This document shows positions 41,839 through 50,343 of a stretch of DNA of 64,000 nt, one piece after another; the stretch's first letter is position 1, and each line of letters starts with the position of its first letter. Location: contig CAIOFV010000043.1 of the NCBI GenBank assembly GCA_903857665.1, forward strand, positions 1-64,000. Direction: 5' to 3'. The notes beneath the pieces were generated by a model. The model saw only the letters and a program-made list of their open reading frames with translations. It did no database searches and had not been told where the DNA came from. The position numbers were made by a program, and so were the translations under genes. This stretch comes from an uncultured Myxococcales bacterium (GTDB lineage: Bacteria; Myxococcota_A; UBA9042; DTJE01).

Positions 41839-42987
41839 CTAGAACAGCGTGATGTAGGAGCCGCGGGACGCGTACTTCTGCAGCTTTTCCTTGAGGGGAT
41901 CGAAGTTCACCAGGTCCGACACCATCTTCATCTGGCCGAGGCGGGCGCGGACGCGGTCGTAGATCGCCGTGCGATACAGGACCGACTTTTCCTTCGCGAT
42001 CGGGGTGATGTTGATTTCGGCCAGCGACGACGCCGGGACGACCATGGCCTTGTCGCTGCCCACGGGCAGCACCGCGAATTCCACGCCGGAGTCCCCCTGG
42101 CGCGGGTTCTCCTTGTCCACGGCCTGGATCCACACGGCCTTCCGCGACCCGTCGGCGCCCGGCGCCGGGATGTAGATCACGTGGGTCGCGCCGACGCCCT
42201 TCTCCTCGGTTTCGGTCACGCGGTCCAGGGTGTCGGCTTCGAGGGCCAGCAGCACCGTTTCGTCGTACAGGCCCTTGACGCCCTCGACGTAGTTGACGAC
42301 CTGGGAGGCCAGTTCGCCGTTGAACACGATCCCGGGGTACACCTGGTCCAGCGAGAAATAGGGCTTGAGGTCGCGATACTCCTGGGCCCGCTTCAGGAAC
42401 GCCGCCAGTTCCTTTTCGGCGTCCAGGCGGACCTTCACGTCCTTCGACTCGGAGGCCTTGCCCAGCACATCGACGACGCGGTTGATTTCACCCACGTGGG
42501 CCTGCAGGGCGCCCATGATCGTGGTGCCGGCCTTGCCGGTCTGGGCCAGCGGCGTTTCGGTGAGGTACTCGATCAGGTGCTTCGCTTCGCGCGTCTTCGA
42601 GTTTTCCAGGGCGCGGCCCTTCAGCACGCCGCCGAAGAAGATCCCGATGATCAGCATCAGGGCCCCGAGGGCCGCGATGGCCACGAAATGCTTGTTTTCG
42701 AGGGTCTTTGCCTGCAGGGGCTCGCCGAGATCCGCATGGGGCGCGGCGGCCGTCGTCGAGGCCACGGCCGGCGTCGGGGCGGCGCCCGCCTTTTCCCCGA
42801 GACCCAGCGAGAAGTCCGCCGCGGACGGCGCCTTCGGGCGCGACGCTTCGGCTTCCTCGGTCTTCTTCGTCTTCAGGCCCAGTTTCGCCTTCAGGTCCTC
42901 GACGGACCGGGAGGCATCGGCAGCCCTGCCTGCGTCCGGGGCGGACTCGGGGGTCGCTTCCGGCTTGCTCGTGGGGTCGTCGCTCAT
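41839..42987 (-). CDS. Uncharacterised single-pass membrane protein
   Basis: No family is recognised. The 382-residue protein has a charged, low-complexity cytoplasmic N-terminus of about 95 residues (with SVEDLKAKLGLKTKKTEEAE, predicted helix), one membrane helix (HFVAIAALGALMLIIGIFFG) and a folded C-terminal domain of about 260 residues facing the periplasm. The latter contains a long helix (GKASESKDVKVRLDAEKELA) and ends in GSYITLF. The layout suggests an inner-membrane protein with a large periplasmic domain, perhaps linked to the adjoining barrel protein. Confidence 0.7.
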   Translation of the reverse strand: MSDDPTSKPEATPESAPDAGRAADASRSVEDLKAKLGLKTKKTEEAEASRPKAPSAADFSLGLGEKAGAAPTPAVASTTAAAPHADLGEPLQAKTLENKHFVAIAALGALMLIIGIFFGGVLKGRALENSKTREAKHLIEYLTETPLAQTGKAGTTIMGALQAHVGEINRVVDVLGKASESKDVKVRLDAEKELAAFLKRAQEYRDLKPYFSLDQVYPGIVFNGELASQVVNYVEGVKGLYDETVLLALEADTLDRVTETEEKGVGATHVIYIPAPGADGSRKAVWIQAVDKENPRQGDSGVEFAVLPVGSDKAMVVPASSLAEINITPIAKEKSVLYRTAIYDRVRARLGQMKMVSDLVNFDPLKEKLQKYASRGSYITLF

Positions 42988-43052
42988 CGGTTCTCCTCCT
43001 TCGTCGGCTTCCGGACCGGTTCCGCGGTGGCGCCGCAGGGGCCGGGAGACCG

Positions 43053-43082
43053 TTTATATCACAAGGCAATGCGTCGGGTGAA
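43053..43082 (-). promoter_or_regulatory. Extended -10 promoter before the single-pass membrane protein gene
   Basis: TATAAA (43058-43053) is preceded by TGA, giving a TGn extended -10, with TTCACC (43082-43077) 18 bases upstream. The ATG is 66 bases downstream. The region lies between the barrel-protein stop and this gene. Confidence 0.5.
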
Positions 43083-43096
43083 CGGTACCGGGGGAC

Positions 43097-45058
43097 CTAG
43101 AACCCGAGATCGGCCAGCACGCGGGCCTCCCACACGGCCCCAAGGCCCTTCCCATTCGTGTCGGCGAAGGCCGCGCCAGGCTTGCACCAGCCGCCCTGGA
43201 GGCCCAGCCGCACGAAGAAGGGGCCCCAGAAGTTCGGAGTCTTGTAGGAGATGCCGCCGTCGATTTCCCAGCCGAGATCCGTGGAAGGCGGGCCGTTCCG
43301 GTACGACCGGGGATAGCCGCCGTTCTTGACCGAAGCGCTGTAGGCATCGACCAGGGGAACCATCGACCGGGCCCACAGGAAGGCCAGCCGGATGTCGAGC
43401 CCCTTCATCGGCGACCACTTCAAGCGCGGGTAGACATACAGGGAATTGGTGATGGCGCCATTGGTCAGGGCCTGCTCGTACCCCTTCGCCGGCGTCGCCG
43501 ACAGCGCCGGATCCGATGCGCGAGAAACCGCCCACGCGCTCATCCGGCCCAGCACCTGCTTGTAGAGGATCATGCCGGCCTGGAAGTCCGGGTCGAACGT
43601 GAAGCCGCGGGCCGTTCCATCGCGGGAATCCTTGTCGCCCGATGCGAGGCCCAGTTCGAAGGACGGGACCAGGTGGTACGCCGGGACCTCGAGGTCCGCC
43701 CGCAGGACCCCGCCGAGCTGCAGGAGGTCCACGCCGTTCTTCGCGCGCTCGAACCGCACCGCGTCGGTGCGCCCCGTGGTCACGACGCCCTCGAGGGACA
43801 GGACCAGCCGGGTGCCCTTGGAACCCAGGGGCAGGGCGTGCCGGGTGAACAGGTCCACGACGGTCGCGGTCAGGCGGTCGCCGTCGTCGTACTTCTGGTT
43901 CCGGTAGGCCACGTAGACGCCGGTGAAGGTGTCCCAGGCCCCCGGGATCGCGGTGCCCTGCCACCAGACCGCGCCCACGAACTGCCAGGCCTTGTCGCCC
44001 GACACCAGGTCCGCATGATCGTCCCAGAAGACCAGATCGCCGGCCACGGACACGTTCAGGCCCTTCGCCCAGGCCTTGTCGGTGCCCCAGGTCGCGGGCT
44101 GGAACGTGAACTGGACGCGCTCGGTCCGGTCGCCGAACCGGGTGTCCGCGAAGTTCTCGTCGCGATCCTCGCCGTTGTTCGCCACCAGCCCGAGGCCCCA
44201 CTGGGACGCGACCTGGCCGACGCGCAGCGCGCCGCCCTTCGAGCGCCACTCCAGGTACAGTTCACGGAGCGCCGACTGCGTCGTGAACGAGTTCCGGTTC
44301 CGGGGCACCAGTTGCTCGGAGGCCGCGGCACTGCTGGTGTCGCCCCACAACTGGCCGGCCAGCACGTCGAGGTTGGCATGGATGTCGACCGAGGGGGACA
44401 GCGCCAGGGTCGGACGGATGCGCAGCCGGTGGTCCAGGGCCTGGACCAGGCCGTCCTTGCCGCCCTTTTCGTCCAGCGGGAACGAGGAGACATGGTTGAA
44501 ATGCACCCACCAGTAGCCATCGACCTTCAGTTTGTCAGTGTGGAAGACCGACCCGAGCTGCTGCGACAGGCCGCCTGAGCCTTCGGACGCCGCGGCGGTT
44601 CCCGGGGCGGGAGTGGCGCCGGGAGCAGGAGCCGCGGCAGGCGTCGCGGCCGGACCGGCCAGAGACCCGGTGGGCGTCCCGGCCGCGCTCGCGGGCGCCG
44701 TGGACGGGGGCAGTTCCAGCGTGTTCGAGGGCGTGCCGGGCTCGGGAGAGGCCGCTGCCGCCGGGGCGGCGGGGGCCGCAGCCGGGACCACGCCAGGGGC
44801 CGGGGCGGGAGTCGCAGCAGGGGCCGCGGCGGGGGTCATGTCAGGGGCGGTGGGGACGGTCGCGGCAGGCACCGTCCCGGAGGGCACCGCGGCGGTCGCA
44901 GCGACACCCGTCGCGGGGGTCGGAGCCGGAGGCTCCTCGGCCCGCGCGGCCACGGATGCCAGCGAAAACGCCAGCATCAGGGCGATTCCCGCGGCCCCCC
45001 AGGCCCTGTGGGGCTGCCTCGCGAATCCGTGGTTTCGAGCCGCGCGTCCCGTGCCCAT
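43097..45058 (-). CDS. Outer-membrane beta-barrel protein with long Ala/Pro-rich N-terminal region
   Basis: The 653-residue protein has a signal peptide (GIALMLAFSLASVAARAEE), an Ala/Pro/Thr-rich stretch of about 120 residues (about 42-160), and a C-terminal domain of about 480 residues rich in alternating strands that ends in LADLGF. A terminal aromatic residue is the usual signal for barrel insertion. Segments such as WWVHFNHVSSF, LRELYLEWRS and LRVGQVASQWGLGLVA resemble porin/alginate-export-like barrels. The ATG at 45058 has GGGAGGGCGC upstream. A longer open frame to 46414 is antisense to the flippase and not real. The Ala/Pro region may span the peptidoglycan. Confidence 0.75.
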   Translation of the reverse strand: MGTGRAARNHGFARQPHRAWGAAGIALMLAFSLASVAARAEEPPAPTPATGVAATAAVPSGTVPAATVPTAPDMTPAAAPAATPAPAPGVVPAAAPAAPAAAASPEPGTPSNTLELPPSTAPASAAGTPTGSLAGPAATPAAAPAPGATPAPGTAAASEGSGGLSQQLGSVFHTDKLKVDGYWWVHFNHVSSFPLDEKGGKDGLVQALDHRLRIRPTLALSPSVDIHANLDVLAGQLWGDTSSAAASEQLVPRNRNSFTTQSALRELYLEWRSKGGALRVGQVASQWGLGLVANNGEDRDENFADTRFGDRTERVQFTFQPATWGTDKAWAKGLNVSVAGDLVFWDDHADLVSGDKAWQFVGAVWWQGTAIPGAWDTFTGVYVAYRNQKYDDGDRLTATVVDLFTRHALPLGSKGTRLVLSLEGVVTTGRTDAVRFERAKNGVDLLQLGGVLRADLEVPAYHLVPSFELGLASGDKDSRDGTARGFTFDPDFQAGMILYKQVLGRMSAWAVSRASDPALSATPAKGYEQALTNGAITNSLYVYPRLKWSPMKGLDIRLAFLWARSMVPLVDAYSASVKNGGYPRSYRNGPPSTDLGWEIDGGISYKTPNFWGPFFVRLGLQGGWCKPGAAFADTNGKGLGAVWEARVLADLGF

Positions 45059-45088
45059 GCGCCCTCCCCGACCCAGGCGGTTCGAGCC

Positions 45089-45117
45089 GTTGTATCGGGT
45101 TCGCGTGGGGCCGTCAA
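45089..45117 (-). promoter_or_regulatory. Promoter of the barrel-protein gene
   Basis: TTGACG (45117-45112), a 17-base spacer and TACAAC (45094-45089) lie 31 bases before the ATG on the minus strand. Five of six -35 and four of six -10 bases match. The intergenic space (96 bases) is shared with the divergent flippase gene, which has a possible TATGCT -10 box near 45137. Confidence 0.55.
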
Positions 45118-45154
45118 GCACGGCCGAGGGCCAAACTATGCTAGAGTCCGACGC

Positions 45155-46729
45155 GTGACACCGCCTGCCGCCCCCCAAGTCCCGCTCGCGCCCGACCCAG
45201 CGGCCCCGCACGCCCCTGCCGCTTCCCGCACGTCCAAGGCGATCCTGCTGGCCGTCAGCCAGGTCCTGAACATGGGCCTCGGCATGGTGCTGTCGTCGGG
45301 CCTCGCCTGGACCCTGACCGACCGGTCGCTCTATGGCGCCTTCCAGCAGATCCTGCTGATCTACTCCGTATTGGCCGGGCCCCTGGCAGTGGGCCTCCCC
45401 GACGCGGTCTACTACTTCCTGCCGCGGCTCGATCCGTCGCGGAGGAAGGGGTTCCTGGTCGCCGCGCACCTCGCGCTGCTGGCCACCGGCGCCGTGGTTT
45501 CGGCCATCCTCTTCTTCGGCGCGGACCTCATCGCCGCCCGCTTCGGCAGCGAGCACCTGGCGCCTCTGTTGCGGGTCTTCTTCCCGCTGCCGCTGTTCCT
45601 GCTGCCCCAGATGATCCTGGACCCCACGCTGGTCTGCCAGTCGCGCCTGGTCGCCATGACGATCCTCCAGGCGGCCTCCCGGGCGATGACGGCGGCGGCG
45701 GTGCTGATCCCGGTCTTCCTGGGCGCCGACCTCACCGTCGGGGTCTTCGCCTGGGTGCTGGCAGGCGCGGTCGCCGAAACCATCGCGGTCTTCGTGATCT
45801 TCCGTCCCCTCCAGGACGTACGGATGGCCTGGCGCCCGGGCCTGGGCCGGGACATCCTGCGCTTCTCGGCGCCCATCTTCGGGGCCACGCTGCTGGCGCC
45901 CATGGCGCTGGCCGGGGACAAACTGCTGGTTTCCGCCCTGTTCGGTGCCGCGACCTACGCCATCTATATCAACGGCACCTACGCGGTATCGCTGGCCTAC
46001 ACGTTCGTGCTGCGGGCGATGGCGGTGCTGGTGGCCGACTTCTCCGGCATGGTCCACGCCGGCCTCTGGGCCGATCTGGTCGCCCTGTGGGGTCGTGCGT
46101 CCTTCAAGGCCGCCCTGATCCTGTTCGGGATCGTCGGCGCGGTGTCGGGCGGCGCCGAGGACATCGTCCGCGTCCTGTTTTCGGAAAGGTACCTCGAAAG
46201 CGCCGACGTGATGCGCATCGCGATCCTGGGCGTCCTGCCCCGCGTGCTGTTCTGCTCCTCGGTCCTCCAGGCGATGGGCCGCACGGGGTGGTACGCGTCG
46301 ATCACGGTGGTGGCCGTGTTCACCGGCCCGCTCAGCGTCATCTTCTTCGGCTACGTGCTGGACATGGGCACGGTGGGCGCGGCCCTGGGCTACGTCGTGG
46401 GCGAATACCTCCACGCGGCCTGGCAGGTCGGGCTGGTGAAGTACGTGATCCGGCAGCCGCCGACGCGGGTCTACCCGGTCGGCCGCCTGCTCGGGCTGGC
46501 CGCGTGGGCCCTCGCGACCGGCTACGGCTCGTTCGCGCTGGTGCGGTTGTTGATGCCCGAACCGCTCCCCGCGATCCTCCGGCTGGCGGTGGCCGGCACG
46601 CTGTTCGGGGCCCTGTACGTGATGGGGATCCTGCGGTTGCGCATCGCGCGCTTCGACGACGAGGTCGCGCCCATGATGCGACTGATGCGCCTCAACCCGG
46701 CCCGCGTTCCTTCGTGGCTTCGTCGCTGA
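45155..46729 (+). CDS. Wzx/MATE-like polysaccharide flippase (MOP superfamily)
   Basis: The 524-residue protein has about 14 membrane helices in the pattern of oligosaccharide flippases: KAILLAVSQVLNMGLGMVLS, SLYGAFQQILLIYSV, DAVYYFLPRLD and the mid-repeat ILRFSAPIFGATLLAPMALAG. These move undecaprenyl-linked oligosaccharides across the inner membrane. The GTG at 45155 was chosen after a Pro-rich N-terminal stretch. It opens the surface-glycan locus. The 3' end overlaps the convergent SGNH hydrolase gene by 38 bases. Confidence 0.88.
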   Translation: MTPPAAPQVPLAPDPAAPHAPAASRTSKAILLAVSQVLNMGLGMVLSSGLAWTLTDRSLYGAFQQILLIYSVLAGPLAVGLPDAVYYFLPRLDPSRRKGFLVAAHLALLATGAVVSAILFFGADLIAARFGSEHLAPLLRVFFPLPLFLLPQMILDPTLVCQSRLVAMTILQAASRAMTAAAVLIPVFLGADLTVGVFAWVLAGAVAETIAVFVIFRPLQDVRMAWRPGLGRDILRFSAPIFGATLLAPMALAGDKLLVSALFGAATYAIYINGTYAVSLAYTFVLRAMAVLVADFSGMVHAGLWADLVALWGRASFKAALILFGIVGAVSGGAEDIVRVLFSERYLESADVMRIAILGVLPRVLFCSSVLQAMGRTGWYASITVVAVFTGPLSVIFFGYVLDMGTVGAALGYVVGEYLHAAWQVGLVKYVIRQPPTRVYPVGRLLGLAAWALATGYGSFALVRLLMPEPLPAILRLAVAGTLFGALYVMGILRLRIARFDDEVAPMMRLMRLNPARVPSWLRR

Positions 46730-47459
46730 GCGTCCGGTCCAGGCACGGTGGCAGGTCGGGGAAGCGCTCGCGAAGCCGTTCCCACAGCAGATCGCACACG
46801 CAGCGGTGACCCTCGGCCGTCAGGTGGACCCCGTCCGGCTGGATCGACAGGCCCTGCTCGCGCACCAGGGCATGGATGTCCACCAGCACGGCTCCTTCCT
46901 CCCGGCAGAGCCGTCCCATGATTTCGTTGTAGTGATGCACCGAGGCGGTCACGCCCGGCAGCACGCGTTCCAGGTCGGGGGTCGTCGGCCCGATGTTCAG
47001 GACCATCGGCACCGCGGCGCTTTCCTTCAGCACGATGCGGATCTTGTACCGGAGCAGTTCCTCGAAGCGCTTCGGCCCGATCCACCCTCCGGCACGGCCC
47101 CAGCGGATCAGGCGGGGTTCCAGGCCGCCCTCGACCTTGCGCAGGACGGACTTGGCGATCCCGAACGACTGGGGTCCCTTCAGCCACATCCACAGGGGCC
47201 GGGGCAGGATCCGGGGGGCCGCCTCGTTGATGCCGTACTGGAGGATCACGACGTCGGGGTCGTTGCGCTGGCAGTTCGCCATGAATTCCAGGTCGTCCTC
47301 GTCCACCAGGTTGCTGCGGCAGGCGACGTTGACCACGGCCCCGCCCAGCGGCTCCAGCCGACGGCGCAGGTGATCGGCGTAGGTGCCCGAATCGCGTTCG
47401 TCCCGGCGCGGCGCCACGTGCAGCGCCACCGAGTTGCCCGCGACCACGACCCGCACCAT
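46692..47459 (-). CDS. SGNH/GDSL-type hydrolase
   Basis: The 255-residue protein has a block I variant VAGNSVALHV near the start (the catalytic Ser in GNS), block III LQYGINEAAP with the oxyanion Asn, and block V SIQPDGVHLTAEG with D and H. These are the four SGNH elements, though block I is GNS rather than GDS. Members de-acylate or acylate glycans and small esters. It has no signal peptide. It is the last gene of the wecB-RLP unit, so removal or transfer of an acetyl group on a cytoplasmic sugar precursor is possible. Confidence 0.82.
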   Translation of the reverse strand: MVRVVVAGNSVALHVAPRRDERDSGTYADHLRRRLEPLGGAVVNVACRSNLVDEDDLEFMANCQRNDPDVVILQYGINEAAPRILPRPLWMWLKGPQSFGIAKSVLRKVEGGLEPRLIRWGRAGGWIGPKRFEELLRYKIRIVLKESAAVPMVLNIGPTTPDLERVLPGVTASVHHYNEIMGRLCREEGAVLVDIHALVREQGLSIQPDGVHLTAEGHRCVCDLLWERLRERFPDLPPCLDRTLSDEATKERGPG

Positions 47460-47478
47460 GGGGACCTCCCGAAGCGCC

Positions 47479-48660
47479 TCAGTCGGGGCGCGCTTCCACC
47501 AGGGACAGGAAATACGCGGCGTTGGCGGCCAGGTCCGGCGACCTTTCGTACAGGGCGGACCCGATCAGGAACACGACGTCGCGACCGAAGACGCCCAGCA
47601 GTTCCGGTACGTGGGACAGCGACAGGCCGCCCGCCGGGACCGGGAACGCTGGCCGGACGCCGCCCAGGTCGTCTTTCAACGCCCGGTCCACCGCCGCGCA
47701 GCCCTCCCGCGTGAACGGGAAGCGCCCGCCCCACCCGGGGAACACGACCAGGTCCGCGCCGGCCAGGCGCATCAGGGTGCCCAGCAGCGCCGGCAGCGCG
47801 ATCCCGTGGTCGTCGTGGGCGAAGAACGCGCCGGCCAGCGCCGGGTGGGCGACGACGGGCAGGTCCGCCTCGCGGGCCACCACGCGCAGGAAGTCCGGCC
47901 CGACGACCAGCGGCGACAGAAGCACGGCGCCGGCGCCCGCGTCCCGGGCGAAGCGCGCCCGGTCCACCAACACGTCGGCCGGCCCGGTGACCGTGGGGCA
48001 GTACAGGCACCTGCGGCCGGTCTCGCGGTTCGCGCGGGCCACCGCCGCGGACACGGCCTCCACCCGGGCCTCGAACGGCGCGAAGACCTGGTCGGTGATC
48101 CCGTGGTCGTCCTTGACCAGGTCGATCCCGCCGCGGGCCAGGTCGTAGGCGTAGGCGGCCAGTTCCGACGGCGACCGCCCCAGCGGCTTCACCGCGGACA
48201 TCAGCAGGGGCCGCTCGGGCACCCCCAGGCGGGTGCGCACGCCGGCGATGCCGAACCGCGGGCCCCCGATCCGGGCCGCGAGCGCAGCGGTGGGCCGCAC
48301 CGATGCCACGCGAACGCCTTCCCAGAGGCTCACGTTGCCGAAGACCACGCTGAACAGCTGGGCGAACTCGGTCCCCACCACGTCGGCCGGGAACCGGACC
48401 ACCACCTCGCACCGGTCCGGGCCCGCGGGCACGACCGATTCCACCCGGCCCAGCACGTGCTTCTCGAAGAACTCCCCGGCGCACAGGCCCGGGCTCACCT
48501 CGGCGGTCTGCTCGATGGACAGCAGCCGGGCCCGACGGGCGCAGTCCGCCGGATCGCCCTTCAGCAGGTAGGTGACGACCAGTCCCTCGTCCTCGGTGCT
48601 CGGAGGTCCGAAACTGTCCCGGGTCGATGAAGAAGGGAGATCGGGGCGGATCGGGGACAC
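47479..48660 (-). CDS. RuBisCO-like protein (form IV)
   Basis: The 393-residue protein matches the RuBisCO large-chain fold. SAVKPLGRSPSELA corresponds to the strand with K175, and GGIDLVKDDHGITDQ corresponds to the carbamylated-lysine region. There the ligand triad K-x-D-E becomes K-D-D-H, so one metal ligand Glu is His. HPALAGAF and the late PVPAGGLSLSHVPELL are also family regions. The loop-6 lysine is not evident (FPGWGGRFPF). It should therefore not fix CO2. Known RLPs act as enolases or isomerases in sulfur or sugar-phosphate salvage. The GTG at 48660 starts one base after the preceding stop. It is placed with wecB and an SGNH hydrolase. Confidence 0.9.
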   Translation of the reverse strand: MSPIRPDLPSSSTRDSFGPPSTEDEGLVVTYLLKGDPADCARRARLLSIEQTAEVSPGLCAGEFFEKHVLGRVESVVPAGPDRCEVVVRFPADVVGTEFAQLFSVVFGNVSLWEGVRVASVRPTAALAARIGGPRFGIAGVRTRLGVPERPLLMSAVKPLGRSPSELAAYAYDLARGGIDLVKDDHGITDQVFAPFEARVEAVSAAVARANRETGRRCLYCPTVTGPADVLVDRARFARDAGAGAVLLSPLVVGPDFLRVVAREADLPVVAHPALAGAFFAHDDHGIALPALLGTLMRLAGADLVVFPGWGGRFPFTREGCAAVDRALKDDLGGVRPAFPVPAGGLSLSHVPELLGVFGRDVVFLIGSALYERSPDLAANAAYFLSLVEARPD

Positions 48661-48661
48661 G

Positions 48662-48916
48662 TCAGCGGTGCTCCCGTCGAAATACGCGATCGACGATGGA
48701 GGTCACCTCCTTGAACAGCGGCGGGACCTTCGATGTCTCGAAGTCCCACTTCATGCGGTCCTGGAGGCGCTTGACCACGGCGTCCCGGGCGAAGCCCAGG
48801 TTCATCAGCAGGCGGGCGCGCTGCTCGACTTCCAGGCGCAGCATCTGGTCGAAACGCCCCGCGATGGTCTTCACGAAGGCTTCGTTCCGCTTGGGGCTCA
48901 TCCAGTCGAACGGCAT
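48662..48916 (-). CDS. 84-residue protein coupled to the RuBisCO-like gene
   Basis: No family is recognised. The protein is basic, almost all helical (EAFVKTIAGRFDQMLRLEVE then QRARLLMNLGFARDAVVKRL) and resembles small DNA- or protein-binding helical proteins. The ATG at 48916 follows GGAGGCCTGGA. It lies between wecB and the RuBisCO-like gene, ending one base before the latter begins, so it is probably real and cotranslated. Confidence 0.6.
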   Translation of the reverse strand: MPFDWMSPKRNEAFVKTIAGRFDQMLRLEVEQRARLLMNLGFARDAVVKRLQDRMKWDFETSKVPPLFKEVTSIVDRVFRREHR

Positions 48917-48974
48917 TCCAGGCCTCCCTGCGGCGAATCGCCGACGGGATTATGGGCTTCGGGCGCCCGGGCTG

Positions 48975-50084
48975 TCAATGCGGGCGAGGCCCCGAATCGG
49001 GCGCCTGGCAGGCCGCGACCAGTTCATCGACGATCCGCTCGGCCGCGTGGCCGTCGCCGTACAGGTCGTCGGGCCTCGGCGGCATCGGCCGGCCGTCCAG
49101 CAACGACCGCGCGGCCGCGGCGATCCGCATCGCGTCGGCGCCCGCCAGCACGTTCCAGCCCGCGTCCACCAGTTCCGTCCACTCGGTTTCGTCCCGCAGC
49201 GTCACGCACGGGACCGCGGCGAAGAAGGCCTCCTTCTGCAGGCCGCCGGAATCGGTCAGCACCAGGGACGCCCGGCCCAGCAGCGCCACCATCTGGAAGT
49301 ACGACACCGGGTCCACCAGGTGCACGCCCCCGGGCGCGACCACACCGGCGTTCGCCATCACGGCCCGGGTCCGCGGGTGGATCGGCAGCAGCACGGGCAG
49401 GTCGCGCGCCACCCGGTGCAGCCCGTCCAGGATCCCCGCCAGCCGCTCCGGACGGTCGGTGTTTTCCGCCCGGTGGCACGTCACCAGCGCGAACGGCCGC
49501 GCCGCGATCGCCGCAACGTCCGGGGGAAGGTCTGCGGGGCGCCCCCGGAACGCCAGGATCGCGTCGAACATCACGTCCCCGACGCGGCGAACCCCCGACG
49601 CCGCGTCCCGCCCTTCGCGGGCCAGGGCCTCGACCGCAGCGGCTGTCGGGCACAGCAGCAGGTGCGCCACCGCGTCGGTCACCACCCGGTTGATTTCCTC
49701 GGGCATGGCCCGGTTGTACGACCTCAGCCCGGCCTCGACGTGGTCGATCGGCACGTGCAGCTTCACGGCCGCCAGGGCGCCGGCCAGCGTGGAATTCGTG
49801 TCACCGTACACCAGCACGCGATCCGGCCTCGCCTCCAGGATCGCCTGCTCGATGCCCGCAAGCATCTGCCCGGTCTGCACCCCGTGGGACCCGGACCCGA
49901 CGCCCAGGTTCCTCCACGGCTCGGGGATGCCCAGCTCCGAAAAGAACCGGCCGGACATGTCCTCGTCGTAGTGCTGTCCCGTGTGCAGGATCACTTCCTC
50001 GATCCCCCGCGCGGCCAGCGCACGGGCGACCATCGCGGCCTTCACGAACTGGGGGCGAGCCCCGACGACCGTCAGCACCTTCAT
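48975..50084 (-). CDS. wecB: UDP-N-acetylglucosamine 2-epimerase
   Basis: The 369-residue protein begins MKVLTVVGARPQFVKAAMVA and has LHTGQHYDEDMSG, VYGDTNSTLAGA, HVEAGLRSYNRAMPEEINR, TCHRAENTD and LTDSGGLQKEAFF, the full set of non-hydrolysing epimerase motifs. It makes UDP-N-acetylmannosamine for surface polysaccharide. The ATG at 50084 was chosen over a TTG at 50096, though there is no clear ribosome site. It is followed on the same strand by the small protein, the RuBisCO-like protein and the SGNH hydrolase. Confidence 0.96.
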   Translation of the reverse strand: MKVLTVVGARPQFVKAAMVARALAARGIEEVILHTGQHYDEDMSGRFFSELGIPEPWRNLGVGSGSHGVQTGQMLAGIEQAILEARPDRVLVYGDTNSTLAGALAAVKLHVPIDHVEAGLRSYNRAMPEEINRVVTDAVAHLLLCPTAAAVEALAREGRDAASGVRRVGDVMFDAILAFRGRPADLPPDVAAIAARPFALVTCHRAENTDRPERLAGILDGLHRVARDLPVLLPIHPRTRAVMANAGVVAPGGVHLVDPVSYFQMVALLGRASLVLTDSGGLQKEAFFAAVPCVTLRDETEWTELVDAGWNVLAGADAMRIAAAARSLLDGRPMPPRPDDLYGDGHAAERIVDELVAACQAPDSGPRPH

Positions 50085-50204
50085 CGAATTGTCCAAGCCG
50101 TCGAGGTTTCCCGCCGTGGGGGCCCGCCCATTCCGGCGGAAGCCGTTTCAGCGCACGGGATGACGTATCTTAGCAACGGGCCGGACACCCCACAAGAAAC
50201 CCCC

Positions 50205-50233
50205 CGAGGCCTGGCCGGCCTCGCGGTACCGCG
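50205..50233. promoter_or_regulatory. Inverted repeat plus 12-base palindrome in the wecB/glycosyltransferase divergent region
   Basis: CGAGGCC (50205-50211) and GGCCTCG (50217-50223) form a 7-bp stem with a 5-base loop. CGCGGTACCGCG (50222-50233) is a perfect 12-base palindrome joined to it. The 259-base region separates divergent wecB and the ExoA-like gene. A weak minus-strand promoter (TTGTGG-17-TAAGAT, 50199-50171) is next to it. The structure may be an operator for both genes, but no known regulator site is matched. Confidence 0.4.
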
Positions 50234-50343
50234 CCGGCCGGAAGGATGGTTCCCGGCGGCCGATGCGGTACAGTAGGGCGCTTCCGGTTTTACGGAACGT
50301 GGCGCCGCCCCCCGGGCGGTCCCCGAGATGCTGTGGAGTCGGC

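Noticed and set aside
44590-44940. Ala/Pro-rich GC tract as a possible repeat element or CRISPR-like array
   Set aside because: There is no fixed repeat-spacer pattern. It is the coding region for the barrel protein's N-terminal spacer.
43097-46414. An 1105-codon open frame extending the barrel-protein gene over the flippase
   Set aside because: The added N-terminus is antisense to a clear flippase. A signal peptide and Shine-Dalgarno sequence fix the start at 45058.
47479-48660. Functional CO2-fixing RuBisCO
   Set aside because: The metal ligand Glu is His in KDDH, loop-6 lysine is not evident and no small subunit or phosphoribulokinase gene is near.
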